Assembly (NCBI GenBank): GCA_036653735.1
Contig: JAVVTI010000017.1
Location: forward strand, 1-17,018
DNA: 17,018 bases
Source: CAVCAD01 sp036653735
GTDB taxonomy: Bacteria; Bacillota_I; Bacilli_A; RF39; UBA660
Direction of reading: 5' to 3'
The translations under genes were made by a program, and so were the position numbers. The notes beneath the pieces were generated by a model that was given only the letters and a program-made list of their open reading frames with translations, had not been told where the DNA came from and searched no databases. Shown here in pieces: positions 8,901 to 15,598 of the stretch; within the stretch, counting starts at the first letter, position 1; the number at the start of each line of letters is the position of its first letter.

Positions 8901-10216
8901 GTTATATTAGTTATCTTTGTTATAATTTCTCTTAGAGGAACTTTTGGATCTATAAGCATATCAAACCTAGAGATAATTTCATTATCCTTAATTTTAACAG
9001 CACCTATTTCTATAATAGAGTCTCCTGCTCCTGCATTAAGACCAGTAGTCTCTAGGTCAAATACTATGAACTCTGACTTTAAACTATACTCTGATGGATG
9101 TGTACTTATAAGAACAGTATCATCTACACAAAAAAGCTCAGTTCCATAAAGTATCTTTAAATCTCCAGCATCTTTATATAGTTTAGGAAATACTTGTATA
9201 CAGTTTTTATCTGTTATACCAAAACCTCTAAAACCTAAATCTCTAACTTTTTTAAGTAATTTATCAGGTCTTATTAACCCATCCATTTGACTCATAATAG
9301 AGTGTATATGTAACTCTACTCTCTTCTCCTTTGCTTCATCTACTCTCTTATTACTTCTTTTTTCTATAGTTTCTATATCTCTTATATTAAATACTAAGTC
9401 TTTTTCATAACTATCATATTTAATATAACCACCAAACCTATACCATGAAGATACATTTATATTCTTAAGTAAATACTCACTATCTCCCTCATTTTTAATA
9501 AACATCTTACCATTTATACTATCACTATAGTCACTTATTTTAAAAGAAAATATATTTAAACCTGATGGTATCTTTTTAACATCTTTACCAAATACAAAAG
9601 CTTCAAATACTACATTACTCTCTTCTATAGTACAGTTTTTAATTCTTAATGTTTTACCACTTATTTTAGAACCATAAACTAGTCTAGTAGTACTTATAGG
9701 TACTAAAACATCTCTTTTCTTCATTTCTTCTTGAAACTTTTTTCTTTTTTCATGATTTAAAAGTACATCTATATTAATATTTATATATCCCATATTTACC
9801 ATAAAAGTCTTTATTAATTTAAGAAGACTATTAATTTTATCTTCCTCTGTTTTATTAAGTACCTCTATAGTTATTAAGTTATTATCTGCCTCTATTACAT
9901 TATCTCTAACACTACATAAATTAGGACATGCTAAAATAAGTTTATCAAAGTAATAAAAAAAATATTCCTTAGCATATAATAATTCTTTAGTAGTAAATAC
10001 AAAATCCACTCTCTTTACATTATCTATATTTCTAGATGCAAAAGTAAGCTCACTAAATATCTCTATTGGAAGACTCTTATCCATATTCATATGAATAACC
10101 CATCTTTGCATATCTTTAATTACATCAACCTTTGTTATAACAGAATCTTTAAAATACTTTATATATTCATTATTAAAATTAATTTTATTAAAAAAACGAA
10201 CTAATTTATCATCCAT
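5966..10216 (-). CDS. polC: DNA polymerase III alpha subunit, Gram-positive PolC type
   Basis: This 1416-aa replicative polymerase carries its own proofreading domain. In order: N-terminal and OB-fold region (about 1-290), PHP domain starting VELHIHSIMSQMDG, an inserted DEDDh exonuclease (Asp387 and Glu389 in FDLETTG, then HNAKFD and HRADYD), the second part of PHP with ATGDVHTLDPED, a polymerase core with GSRGSVGSS, a zinc-type CPKC (881-884) with later CSC, and catalytic PDIDLNF (Asp939, Asp941). The C-terminus ends QLSLF, the beta-clamp binding motif of PolC. Length matches the family. The proofreading residues are intact, but the PHP motif TDH reads TDK (Lys337), so that metal site looks degenerate. 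An AGGGAG lies 10 bases before the ATG, and the promoter is just upstream. The flanks hold accessory genes on both sides. Confidence 0.97.
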   Translation of the reverse strand: MDDKLVRFFNKINFNNEYIKYFKDSVITKVDVIKDMQRWVIHMNMDKSLPIEIFSELTFASRNIDNVKRVDFVFTTKELLYAKEYFFYYFDKLILACPNLCSVRDNVIEADNNLITIEVLNKTEEDKINSLLKLIKTFMVNMGYININIDVLLNHEKRKKFQEEMKKRDVLVPISTTRLVYGSKISGKTLRIKNCTIEESNVVFEAFVFGKDVKKIPSGLNIFSFKISDYSDSINGKMFIKNEGDSEYLLKNINVSSWYRFGGYIKYDSYEKDLVFNIRDIETIEKRSNKRVDEAKEKRVELHIHSIMSQMDGLIRPDKLLKKVRDLGFRGFGITDKNCIQVFPKLYKDAGDLKILYGTELFCVDDTVLISTHPSEYSLKSEFIVFDLETTGLNAGAGDSIIEIGAVKIKDNEIISRFDMLIDPKVPLREIITKITNITDDMLKDKPSEEEAIKEFIKYIKDTPLVAHNAKFDVSFIESAFRKYNKGTFKNVVLDTMELSKALSPDEKKHNLTVCAKRWGVKWSEDEHHRADYDAEATGYIFNKMISSLSSNYKTINDLDNLINKDLIYKNNLPFHMTVYAINNVGLKNLFKVISYANTKYFFRTPRILKSELVKYREGLIFGSGCINGEIFEASKTKGEEDLINLMMFYDFIEVNPPSIQTHLIEKGEFSNMFEVKENIKKIINAALSVNKLVCATGDVHTLDPEDNIYREILVNQKASGGGLHPLCRSEIKTIPNAYLMTTNEMLEEFNFLDESLAKEIVIDNPNKVLDMSQEVTVLKDGLFSPKMENSVETIKELVYANARGIYGDVLPEIIETRLEKELGGIIGGGYDVIYLIAQKLVKKSNDDGYIVGSRGSVGSSLVATFLNITEVNPLPPHYVCPKCKKSIFEEDGKLLSDIYGSGFDMPDKLCSCGLLLKKNGQDIPFETFLGFNADKTPDIDLNFSGEYQANAHNYTKVLFGEAYVFRAGTVTSIAEKTAYGFVKGYTESKGLTLRRCEIERLAQGITGIKRTSGQHPGGIIVIPDYKDVFDFTPYQYPAENTEASWYTTHFEFHDIEPNVLKLDILGHDDPTVLKYLSDDVKIDINDIPLDDKEVMSLFSSSDSLKAQGNIKTTVGTLGVPEFGTSFVMKLLEETRPQTFAELIKISGLSHGTGVWAGNAREVLINKVCEFKDVIGCRDDIMIYFIKCGIDKGQAFKMSEFIRKGKVKKDPDKWIEFKQILQENKVPSWYIGCCEKIEYMFPKAHASAYVTNGFRVAWFKLHHPLEYYRVYLSIRGSDFDIETIVKGRKEVETLLTSIEEKGYEASTKETNTYSTLLIINELFARGFFVENISLEKSDAKMFIINDNHTALIPPFMTLDGLGENAAKKIVEERNNKPFISIEDLQKRGKVGTTIIDKLTLMGCLNDLPESSQLSLF

Positions 10217-10237
10217 ATTTATATTTCTCCCTAATTC

Positions 10238-10266
10238 ATTATAACTTTTAATTATTTTTTAAGCAA
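10238..10266 (-). promoter_or_regulatory. Probable polC promoter
   Basis: On the minus strand TTGCTT (10261-10266) is separated by 17 bases from a consensus TATAAT (10238-10243). Transcription would begin about 15 bases before the polC start, just upstream of its AGGGAG. The -35 overlaps the foot of the bacteriocin terminator hairpin, so terminator and promoter are fused head to tail. Confidence 0.6.
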
Positions 10267-10329
10267 CACTCTTTAATACAAAAAAACAGTTTTTTTATAA
10301 ACTGTTTTCTTTCTGTGTTAAAGAGTGTT
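10265..10329 (-). terminator. Nested hairpin terminator after the bacteriocin peptides
   Basis: The inner stem AAAACAGTTT/AAACTGTTTT (10299-10308 with 10283-10292, six-base loop) is followed on the minus strand by more T residues, a classic intrinsic terminator. An outer 12-bp stem, AACACTCTTTAA/TTAAAGAGTGTT (10318-10329 with 10265-10276), encloses it and contains part of the stop codon of the second peptide. It separates the peptide operon from polC. Confidence 0.8.
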
Positions 10330-10489
10330 AATAATAATAGCCAAATTTATATTTAAATATGCTATCACCTAATGATTTACCTAAATTATAGAAAAATTGT
10401 AATCCTCTTAAAATAGATGATAGAAATGCTCCACTGATTTCTTTAAATCCACCCTCAATTACAGACAATTCATTTACTTCAATCACCAT
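10328..10489 (-). CDS. Double-glycine-leader peptide 2, putative class IIb bacteriocin subunit
   Basis: This short gene encodes 53 aa. The leader MVIEVNELSVIEGG (1-14) fits the LSxxELxxIxGG rule for substrates of C39-peptidase exporters, with cutting after Gly14. The predicted 39-aa mature part starts FKEISG, has GKSLG (37-41, GxxxG), plus GxxxS and SxxxG spacings (20-24, 25-29), and ends in an aromatic cationic tail KYKFGYYY. It has no cysteines, so it is not a lantibiotic or sactipeptide. The ATG at 10489 overlaps the end of peptide 1 by 11 bases, and its ribosome site GGAG, 8 bases upstream, lies inside the codons of peptide 1, so translation is likely coupled. The leader's match with peptide 1 (NEL, then Val/Ile-Glu-Gly-Gly) supports it as a real gene. 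Activity and partner role are inferred; a secreted signal peptide is the alternative. Confidence 0.8.
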   Translation of the reverse strand: MVIEVNELSVIEGGFKEISGAFLSSILRGLQFFYNLGKSLGDSIFKYKFGYYY

Positions 10490-10622
10490 AATACGGACTC
10501 CAAACGTGTTTTAAATAACCTTCAAAAAAACCTACTAAAAATGATAGAAATCCACCTATAGCAAATGCCATAGTATATGAAAAGCCACCCTCTACAGCTA
10601 GTAATTCGTTTTTATTTAACAT
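10479..10622 (-). CDS. Double-glycine-leader peptide 1, putative class IIb bacteriocin subunit
   Basis: This gene encodes 47 aa. The leader MLNKNELLAVEGG (1-13) fits exporter processing after Gly13. The predicted 34-aa mature peptide has a hydrophobic membrane-inserting stretch (about 17-33), a GFFEG GxxxG motif (31-35) and a tail with Trp41 and SPYYGD. The ATG at 10622 is chosen over an upstream in-frame start because AAAGGAG sits 6 bases before it, directly after the exporter's TAG stop, and because it gives a leader of normal length. Together with peptide 2 it resembles two-peptide bacteriocins, whose subunits pair through GxxxG motifs. No cysteines are present. No immunity gene is seen next to it, which is unusual for a bacteriocin pair; a signalling peptide is possible. 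Confidence 0.85.
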   Translation of the reverse strand: MLNKNELLAVEGGFSYTMAFAIGGFLSFLVGFFEGYLKHVWSPYYGD

Positions 10623-10635
10623 AAGAATCTCCTTT

Positions 10636-12693
10636 CTAACAAAGTTTATATTTATTTTCAAATATACTCTTTATTTCTTCTTTGTGTGAAATATATATAA
10701 GAGTTGTACTTCTAAAAGAAGCTTTAATATTATTAAGTATTTCTTTTTCCTCATCTATACCTACTTCACTAAGTGCTTCATCAAGTACTAGAATATTGCT
10801 TCTTTTAAGAAGAGATCTTGCTAGTACTATCTTTTGTCTTTCACCGCCACTTAAATTAAATCCATTTTCCTCTATTAGAAATAAGTCTCTAAATTTCTTT
10901 TTATTTCTTATTTCATTTACTTTTGTTATTCTAAGAATCTCTTCATAATCTTCCTCACTTACTTTTCTAAGTGAAGTTATATTATTTATTAATGTATCAT
11001 TAAATAAGTTCTCATCTTGTGAAACATAAGTTAAAGAGTTCTGCACTACTTCATGCTTTATATCCTTTAAGTTTTTATCACCTATAAATATATCACCACT
11101 ATAGTTGTCTAAGTATTTAAGAAGTACCTTTATAAAGGTACTCTTACCACCTCCACTTTTACCATATATTAAGAAACTACTATTTTTCTTAATTGAAATA
11201 TTTATATTATTAAATATATAATCTATATTGTTATAAGAATAACTTAAATTATTTACTACTATATCACCTGATACGCATTTCTTATTTAAATTATTTACAG
11301 GTTCCTCCTTAACACCTGTAAAATCTTTAATTCTTTCAAGTGAAAGACTTGAATGTTTAAAATCGGGGTATTTATTTATTATGCTTTTAATAGGTTCTAT
11401 AAAGTAAATAGCTAAGGTATTAAAAGCAACTAAGTCACCTATAGTAAGTTTACTTTTAATAATTAAGTAAGATCCAAATGCTAAAGATAGAACTAATCCA
11501 ATATCTAAAATAATATCTTTAATATTAGATGATCTATTAAATAAGGTTTCTAGAGCTCTTATTTTATTAAGTAAAGCTATATACTTTACCTCAAGTTTTC
11601 TATATACATTATTAGTAATAGATAAATTTTTAATAGATGAATAATTATTTATACTCTCTATTAAGTAACTATTATATTCAGCATTAGCATTCATAGAGTC
11701 ATATATTTTTTTATTATATGTAGTATTTATTAAGCATGAAATAAGTGTATATAAAAGTAAAACCATAAGTATTATTAGAAATAATTTAATATTAATAAAC
11801 ATAAGTAAGAAGATACTAATAACTATTATCATAAGATCAATAAATAATGATAATACACAATCACATATTAAGTCTTTTACACTTTCAGTCTCCTCTAGTC
11901 TACTAGTTATTTCTCCTACTGGTTTACTCTTAACGTAGCGATAAGGAAGATATAAAATATGCTTAACGATATTAAGGGTTAAATTCTTACTAAGATAAAA
12001 TTTAAAGTTTATTAATATTTTATTTCTTATAAACGTAAATATATTTTTAAGTAATATAACTATTACGAATATAATAGTAGTAAAATATAAATATTTTATA
12101 TCTTTAAATTTTATTAGATAGTCTATAATAATTTTTAAGTATAAACTATAAATCATAGTAAATATAACTGTTAATATAGATAATATAATTAACTGTATAA
12201 TAGTCTTCTTACTACTAAGACAATAGTCTTTAATAAACTCAAATGAGTTTATCTTCTCATTATTATTAACTACTGGTTTTACAGGATAAAATATTAAAGT
12301 ATTTCCTAAATATATATCATTAAATTCTTTTTTACTAAGTGTAATAAATCCATAAGCAGGATCCATTACTTTGATTTTATTACTCTTAGATAGAATCTTA
12401 TATATTACTATGAAATGATAATAGTTATTACTTTTAACATGTACAATACATGGAAGTAATATATCATCTTTAAATATTTCATCACAAGTAAGTTTAATTC
12501 CATAACCATCAAATCCTATTTTCTTAACACCCTCTATCATAAAGTAAGCACTAGTACCTTTAGATGAAGTATTAATTAAATATGAAAGTTCTTCTTTAGA
12601 TATATTACCTTTATAGTATCTTATAATAGATAGTAAGCAAGCAGATGCACAATCTTTATATCCACCTTGAATTACTTTAAGATTTTTTTGCAT
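10636..12693 (-). CDS. Peptidase-containing ABC exporter (C39 family) for double-glycine peptides
   Basis: This 685-aa inner-membrane exporter cuts leaders after Gly-Gly and secretes the mature peptide using ATP. The N-terminal C39 peptidase has Gln9, catalytic Cys15 in DCASACL, His93 in YYHF and Asp111 in MDPAYG, a complete set. A transmembrane domain (about 150-440) follows, including GEITSRLEE, typical of this fold. The ATPase domain has Walker A GKSGGGKST near 510, signature LSGGE near 610, Walker B ILVLDE near 635 and the H-loop His in YISHKEE. The start at 12693 has GGAGG 8 bases upstream; an in-frame ATG at 12759 has none and would add 22 residues before the peptidase. Thirteen bases separate its stop from peptide 1. 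No separate accessory (HlyD-type) subunit is present, as is usual for Gram-positive versions. Confidence 0.95.
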   Translation of the reverse strand: MQKNLKVIQGGYKDCASACLLSIIRYYKGNISKEELSYLINTSSKGTSAYFMIEGVKKIGFDGYGIKLTCDEIFKDDILLPCIVHVKSNNYYHFIVIYKILSKSNKIKVMDPAYGFITLSKKEFNDIYLGNTLIFYPVKPVVNNNEKINSFEFIKDYCLSSKKTIIQLIILSILTVIFTMIYSLYLKIIIDYLIKFKDIKYLYFTTIIFVIVILLKNIFTFIRNKILINFKFYLSKNLTLNIVKHILYLPYRYVKSKPVGEITSRLEETESVKDLICDCVLSLFIDLMIIVISIFLLMFINIKLFLIILMVLLLYTLISCLINTTYNKKIYDSMNANAEYNSYLIESINNYSSIKNLSITNNVYRKLEVKYIALLNKIRALETLFNRSSNIKDIILDIGLVLSLAFGSYLIIKSKLTIGDLVAFNTLAIYFIEPIKSIINKYPDFKHSSLSLERIKDFTGVKEEPVNNLNKKCVSGDIVVNNLSYSYNNIDYIFNNINISIKKNSSFLIYGKSGGGKSTFIKVLLKYLDNYSGDIFIGDKNLKDIKHEVVQNSLTYVSQDENLFNDTLINNITSLRKVSEEDYEEILRITKVNEIRNKKKFRDLFLIEENGFNLSGGERQKIVLARSLLKRSNILVLDEALSEVGIDEEKEILNNIKASFRSTTLIYISHKEEIKSIFENKYKLC

Positions 12694-12701
12694 ATTTATT
12701 T

Positions 12702-12731
12702 CCTCCTTACTTATATTATTTGCTAAGTAAG
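12702..12731 (-). promoter_or_regulatory. Inverted repeat touching the exporter ribosome binding site
   Basis: The minus strand has CTTACTT (12725-12731) and AAGTAAG (12706-12712) with a 12-base loop. The second arm runs directly into GGAGG, sharing bases with the ribosome site of the exporter. In RNA this 7-bp stem could partly mask the site; in DNA it could be an operator. The effect is unproven and may be chance in AT-rich sequence. Confidence 0.3.
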
Positions 12732-12786
12732 AGTTAAAACGCTTTTTAAGTATTTTCATATATTTTTATTAATAAAAATATTAAAT

Positions 12787-12848
12787 ATAAAACCTTAGGC
12801 TTTTTTAATAATTGCTCTAAGCAATTATTAATATTCCTAAGGTTTTAT
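12787..12848 (-). terminator. Composite hairpin terminator after rbfA
   Basis: The outer 13-bp stem (12836-12848 with 12787-12799, core CCTAAGG) encloses an inner 12-bp stem (12820-12831 with 12805-12816) with a three-base loop. On the minus strand the outer stem ends GGTTTTATATTTAATATTTTTATT, a broken T-rich tail. It lies 36 bases after the rbfA stop and isolates the translation operon from the exporter operon. Apart from this hairpin, the ribosome-site repeat and AT-rich filler, I see nothing in 12694-12884. Confidence 0.75.
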
Positions 12849-12884
12849 TAGTTAATCTTAAGTATCTAAAGTTATTAACATAAT

Positions 12885-13223
12885 TCATTTATTAATTTCA
12901 TTTATAATATTTTCTATTCTTTTACCAGTTTCTATAGATTCATCATATATAAATTTTATTTCTGGTACATGTCTAATATCTAAACGCTGTGCAAGTAAAC
13001 TTCTAAAGAATCCTGCTGCATGATTCATATCACTTATTACTTTATTTCTTTTATCATCATCTAAAGAAGTAAAGTATACTTTAGCAAAACTTAAATCATT
13101 TGTTACCTCAGCATATGTAATTGTTACATGCTTTAAATCTTCATCTTTAATTTCTAAAAGTAGTATATTAGATATTTCTCTTATAATATCAGATGCTACT
13201 CTTTCTCCTTTAAGATTCTTCAT
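12885..13223 (-). CDS. rbfA: Ribosome-binding factor A
   Basis: This 112-aa KH-like protein binds the 30S subunit during late assembly, near the 16S 5' end. Recognisable features are the N-terminal RVASDIIREISNILL helix, the VTITYAEVTNDLSFAKVYFT strand region and the RHVPEIKFIYDESIETGKRIE ending, all typical of RbfA, at near-usual length. Its ATG overlaps the infB stop by three bases, indicating coupled translation. It is the last gene of the operon and is followed by a large hairpin; the truB and ribF genes that often follow in Firmicutes are not here. Confidence 0.95.
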   Translation of the reverse strand: MKNLKGERVASDIIREISNILLLEIKDEDLKHVTITYAEVTNDLSFAKVYFTSLDDDKRNKVISDMNHAAGFFRSLLAQRLDIRHVPEIKFIYDESIETGKRIENIINEINK

Positions 13224-15325
13224 ATAAGTTTCACTTCCTTCATAATAAATGTTTCTACTATATCTCCTTCTTTAATATCACTATAGTTTTCTAAAGTAAT
13301 ACCACAATCAAATCCATTCTTAACATCTTTTACTTGTTCTTTCTCTCTTTGTAAAGAAGATATCTTACCAGTATATAATACTACTCCATCTCTTATTAAA
13401 CGACATTCACAGTTACTTTTAATACTACCACTTGTTACATGAGAACCCGCAATAGAACCAACTTTAGAAAATTTAAATAATTTTCTTACTTCGGCAGTAC
13501 CAAGAATTACTTCTTCATACTGTGGATCAAGCATACCTTTCATAGCAGCTTCTAGTTCTTCTACTATCTTATATATTACACTATATAGTCTTATATCAAC
13601 ACCATAAGCTTTAGCCACATCTTTTATCTTATTATCAGGTCTTACATTAAAACCAATTATTAATGCATTAGATGCATTAGCTAGTAGTACATCACTTTCA
13701 GTTATAGTACCAGTACCACTTCTAACTATAGTTATTTTTACTCCTTCTATATCTATTTTCATAAGAGTATTCTTAACTGCTTCTTCACTACCTTTAACAT
13801 CAGTTTTAAGTACTATATTAATTTCTTTCTTACCTTCTTTTATATTATCAAATAAATCCTCTAAACTCACTTGTTTCTTAGTATTCTTTAATTCTTTTTG
13901 TACTTCTAATCTCTTAAGAGCTACACTTCTAGCTTCTTTTTCACTATCAAAAGCCATAAATTTATCACCCGCTACAGGTATCTCATTAAGTCCTGTTACC
14001 TCTACTGGAGATGATACATCAGCACTTATTATATCTTCACCTAAATCATTCTTAAGTGTTCTAATCTTACCATATGAAGAACCTACTACTATAGGATCTC
14101 CTATTCTAAGAGTTCCATTTTGTATAAGTAGTGTTACAACAGGTCCTACATTTTTATCAAGTTTAGCCTCTATTACAGTTCCTATTCCATATCTACTAGG
14201 ATTAGCCTTTAAGTCTAACATCTCACTAAGTACTAAGATATTATCAAGAAGAAGATCTATATTCTCTCCACTTTGAGCAGATATATTAACAAATATAGTA
14301 TTACCACCCCATGCTTCTGGAACAAGACCTAGTTCACTTAATTCACTAGATATTCTTTCTATATTTATATTAGGTTTATCTATTTTATTAATAGCAACTA
14401 TTATAGGTACACCAGCAGCTTTAGCATGCTCTATTGCTTCTTTAGTTTGTGGCATAACACCATCATCTGCTGCAACAATTACAATAACTATATCAGTAAT
14501 ACTAGCCCCTCTTGCTCTCATTTCAGTAAAAGCAGCATGTCCTGGAGTATCAATAAATGTTATTTTCTTACCATTTTTTACTACTTGATAAGCTCCTATA
14601 TGTTGTGTTATACCTCCAGCTTCTCCTGATGCTACATGTGCATTTCTAATATAATCTAACAAAGTAGTTTTACCATGATCTACATGTCCCATTATAGTTA
14701 CAACACAAGGTCTTTCTACTAATTCTTCTTCCTTATCTATTATTTCATAATTCTCAAAATTACTTATATCAGCACTTTCTTCTTTTTTAAGTTCTTTATT
14801 ATAATCAAGTGTTATAATACTAGCATCATCAAAAGATATACTTTGATTACTACTTATCATAAGACCCATAAGTACTAACTTCTTAACTACTTCATTAACA
14901 TTTACACCTAGTAAGTCAGCTAGCTGACTTACAGTCATATCTTCTTTATATAATATAATACTATCATCTTGCTCTTGCTTATTACTTTCAAGTTTCTCTT
15001 TCTTCTTATATATATCTTTCTTACTTTTAATAAATGCACTCTTATTTATAGTATCATTCTTCTTCTTAATCTTTACTTTCTTTTCATTACTCTCAGTATC
15101 TATACCTATACTTCCAGCTATCTCCTCAGCCCTATCTTCATATTCAAATTTAGATTCAAGATTAGAATCTATTTCTTTATTAATAGAATTATCTAACTGT
15201 ACAACATCATCTTCACTTAAGGCATCATTATCACTTTTTACATTAATATTTAATTTCTTACAAAGTGCTAATACTTCTTTTACACTTAAATTAACTTCTT
15301 TTGCATATTCTACGACTTCCATCAT
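13220..15325 (-). CDS. infB: Translation initiation factor IF-2
   Basis: This GTPase positions initiator fMet-tRNA on the 30S subunit and promotes subunit joining. The 701-aa protein has a small N-terminal helical IF2-N module (EVVEYAKEVNLSVKEVLALC), a charged lysine-rich linker to about residue 115, and a second IF2-N-like module (LADLLGVNVNEVVKKLVLMG). The G domain follows with GHVDHGKTT (213-221), DTPGHAAF, NKID and a SAQSG loop, then domains II-IV ending in the fMet-tRNA binding barrel. The linker is short compared with many Firmicutes. The ATG at 15325 is preferred (AAGGAG 11 bases before); a GTG at 15334 lies only 2 bases from that site. It follows ylxR by 18 bases with no ylxQ between, and overlaps rbfA. 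Confidence 0.97.
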   Translation of the reverse strand: MMEVVEYAKEVNLSVKEVLALCKKLNINVKSDNDALSEDDVVQLDNSINKEIDSNLESKFEYEDRAEEIAGSIGIDTESNEKKVKIKKKNDTINKSAFIKSKKDIYKKKEKLESNKQEQDDSIILYKEDMTVSQLADLLGVNVNEVVKKLVLMGLMISSNQSISFDDASIITLDYNKELKKEESADISNFENYEIIDKEEELVERPCVVTIMGHVDHGKTTLLDYIRNAHVASGEAGGITQHIGAYQVVKNGKKITFIDTPGHAAFTEMRARGASITDIVIVIVAADDGVMPQTKEAIEHAKAAGVPIIVAINKIDKPNINIERISSELSELGLVPEAWGGNTIFVNISAQSGENIDLLLDNILVLSEMLDLKANPSRYGIGTVIEAKLDKNVGPVVTLLIQNGTLRIGDPIVVGSSYGKIRTLKNDLGEDIISADVSSPVEVTGLNEIPVAGDKFMAFDSEKEARSVALKRLEVQKELKNTKKQVSLEDLFDNIKEGKKEINIVLKTDVKGSEEAVKNTLMKIDIEGVKITIVRSGTGTITESDVLLANASNALIIGFNVRPDNKIKDVAKAYGVDIRLYSVIYKIVEELEAAMKGMLDPQYEEVILGTAEVRKLFKFSKVGSIAGSHVTSGSIKSNCECRLIRDGVVLYTGKISSLQREKEQVKDVKNGFDCGITLENYSDIKEGDIVETFIMKEVKLI

Positions 15326-15343
15326 AATTTTCACATCTCCTTT

Positions 15344-15598
15344 TTATATCATATTTAATAACTTCTCATATATTTCTTTACTTACTTCTTGTTTTAATAT
15401 CTTAGATAAAACATCATTCTTCATAGCTCTTTGTACAATAGTTTTATCCTTCTTCAAGTATACTCCTCTTCCATTTGATTTATATGTTGGATCTATAAAA
15501 ACTTTATCTTCATATTTAACTACTCTAAATAAGTCTTTCTTTTCTAGTCTTTCTTTTGTTATACAACAACATCTTAGTGGAATCTTCCTAGTCTTCAT
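15344..15598 (-). CDS. rnpM: YlxR/RnpM family RNA-binding protein
   Basis: This small 84-aa protein of the nusA-infB operon has a family member in B. subtilis (YlxR, renamed RnpM) reported to bind and modulate RNase P RNA. It has the family opening RKIPLR, the FRVVKYEDKVFIDP stretch and the NGRGVYL signature. The region that is usually CVxT here reads CCCIT, three consecutive cysteines. It begins inside the end of nusA (11-base overlap) with only a weak purine-rich site, suggesting coupled translation, and precedes infB. Confidence 0.9.
   Translation of the reverse strand: MKTRKIPLRCCCITKERLEKKDLFRVVKYEDKVFIDPTYKSNGRGVYLKKDKTIVQRAMKNDVLSKILKQEVSKEIYEKLLNMI

Noticed and set aside
10682..10948. 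Plus-strand open frame of 88 codons opposite the exporter ATPase domain
   Set aside because: It mirrors the conserved ABC signature and Walker B codons, and its Ser/Leu-rich product matches no family. I considered it as an immunity gene and found no support.
12694..12759. Longer exporter start at ATG 12759
   Set aside because: There is no ribosome site, and it adds 22 residues before the peptidase, whereas ATG 12693 has GGAGG at 8 bases.
14426..15196. Two plus-strand frames opposite infB
   Set aside because: They are antisense shadows of IF-2 coding sequence with no start signals; the Phe/Ile/Tyr-rich products look random.
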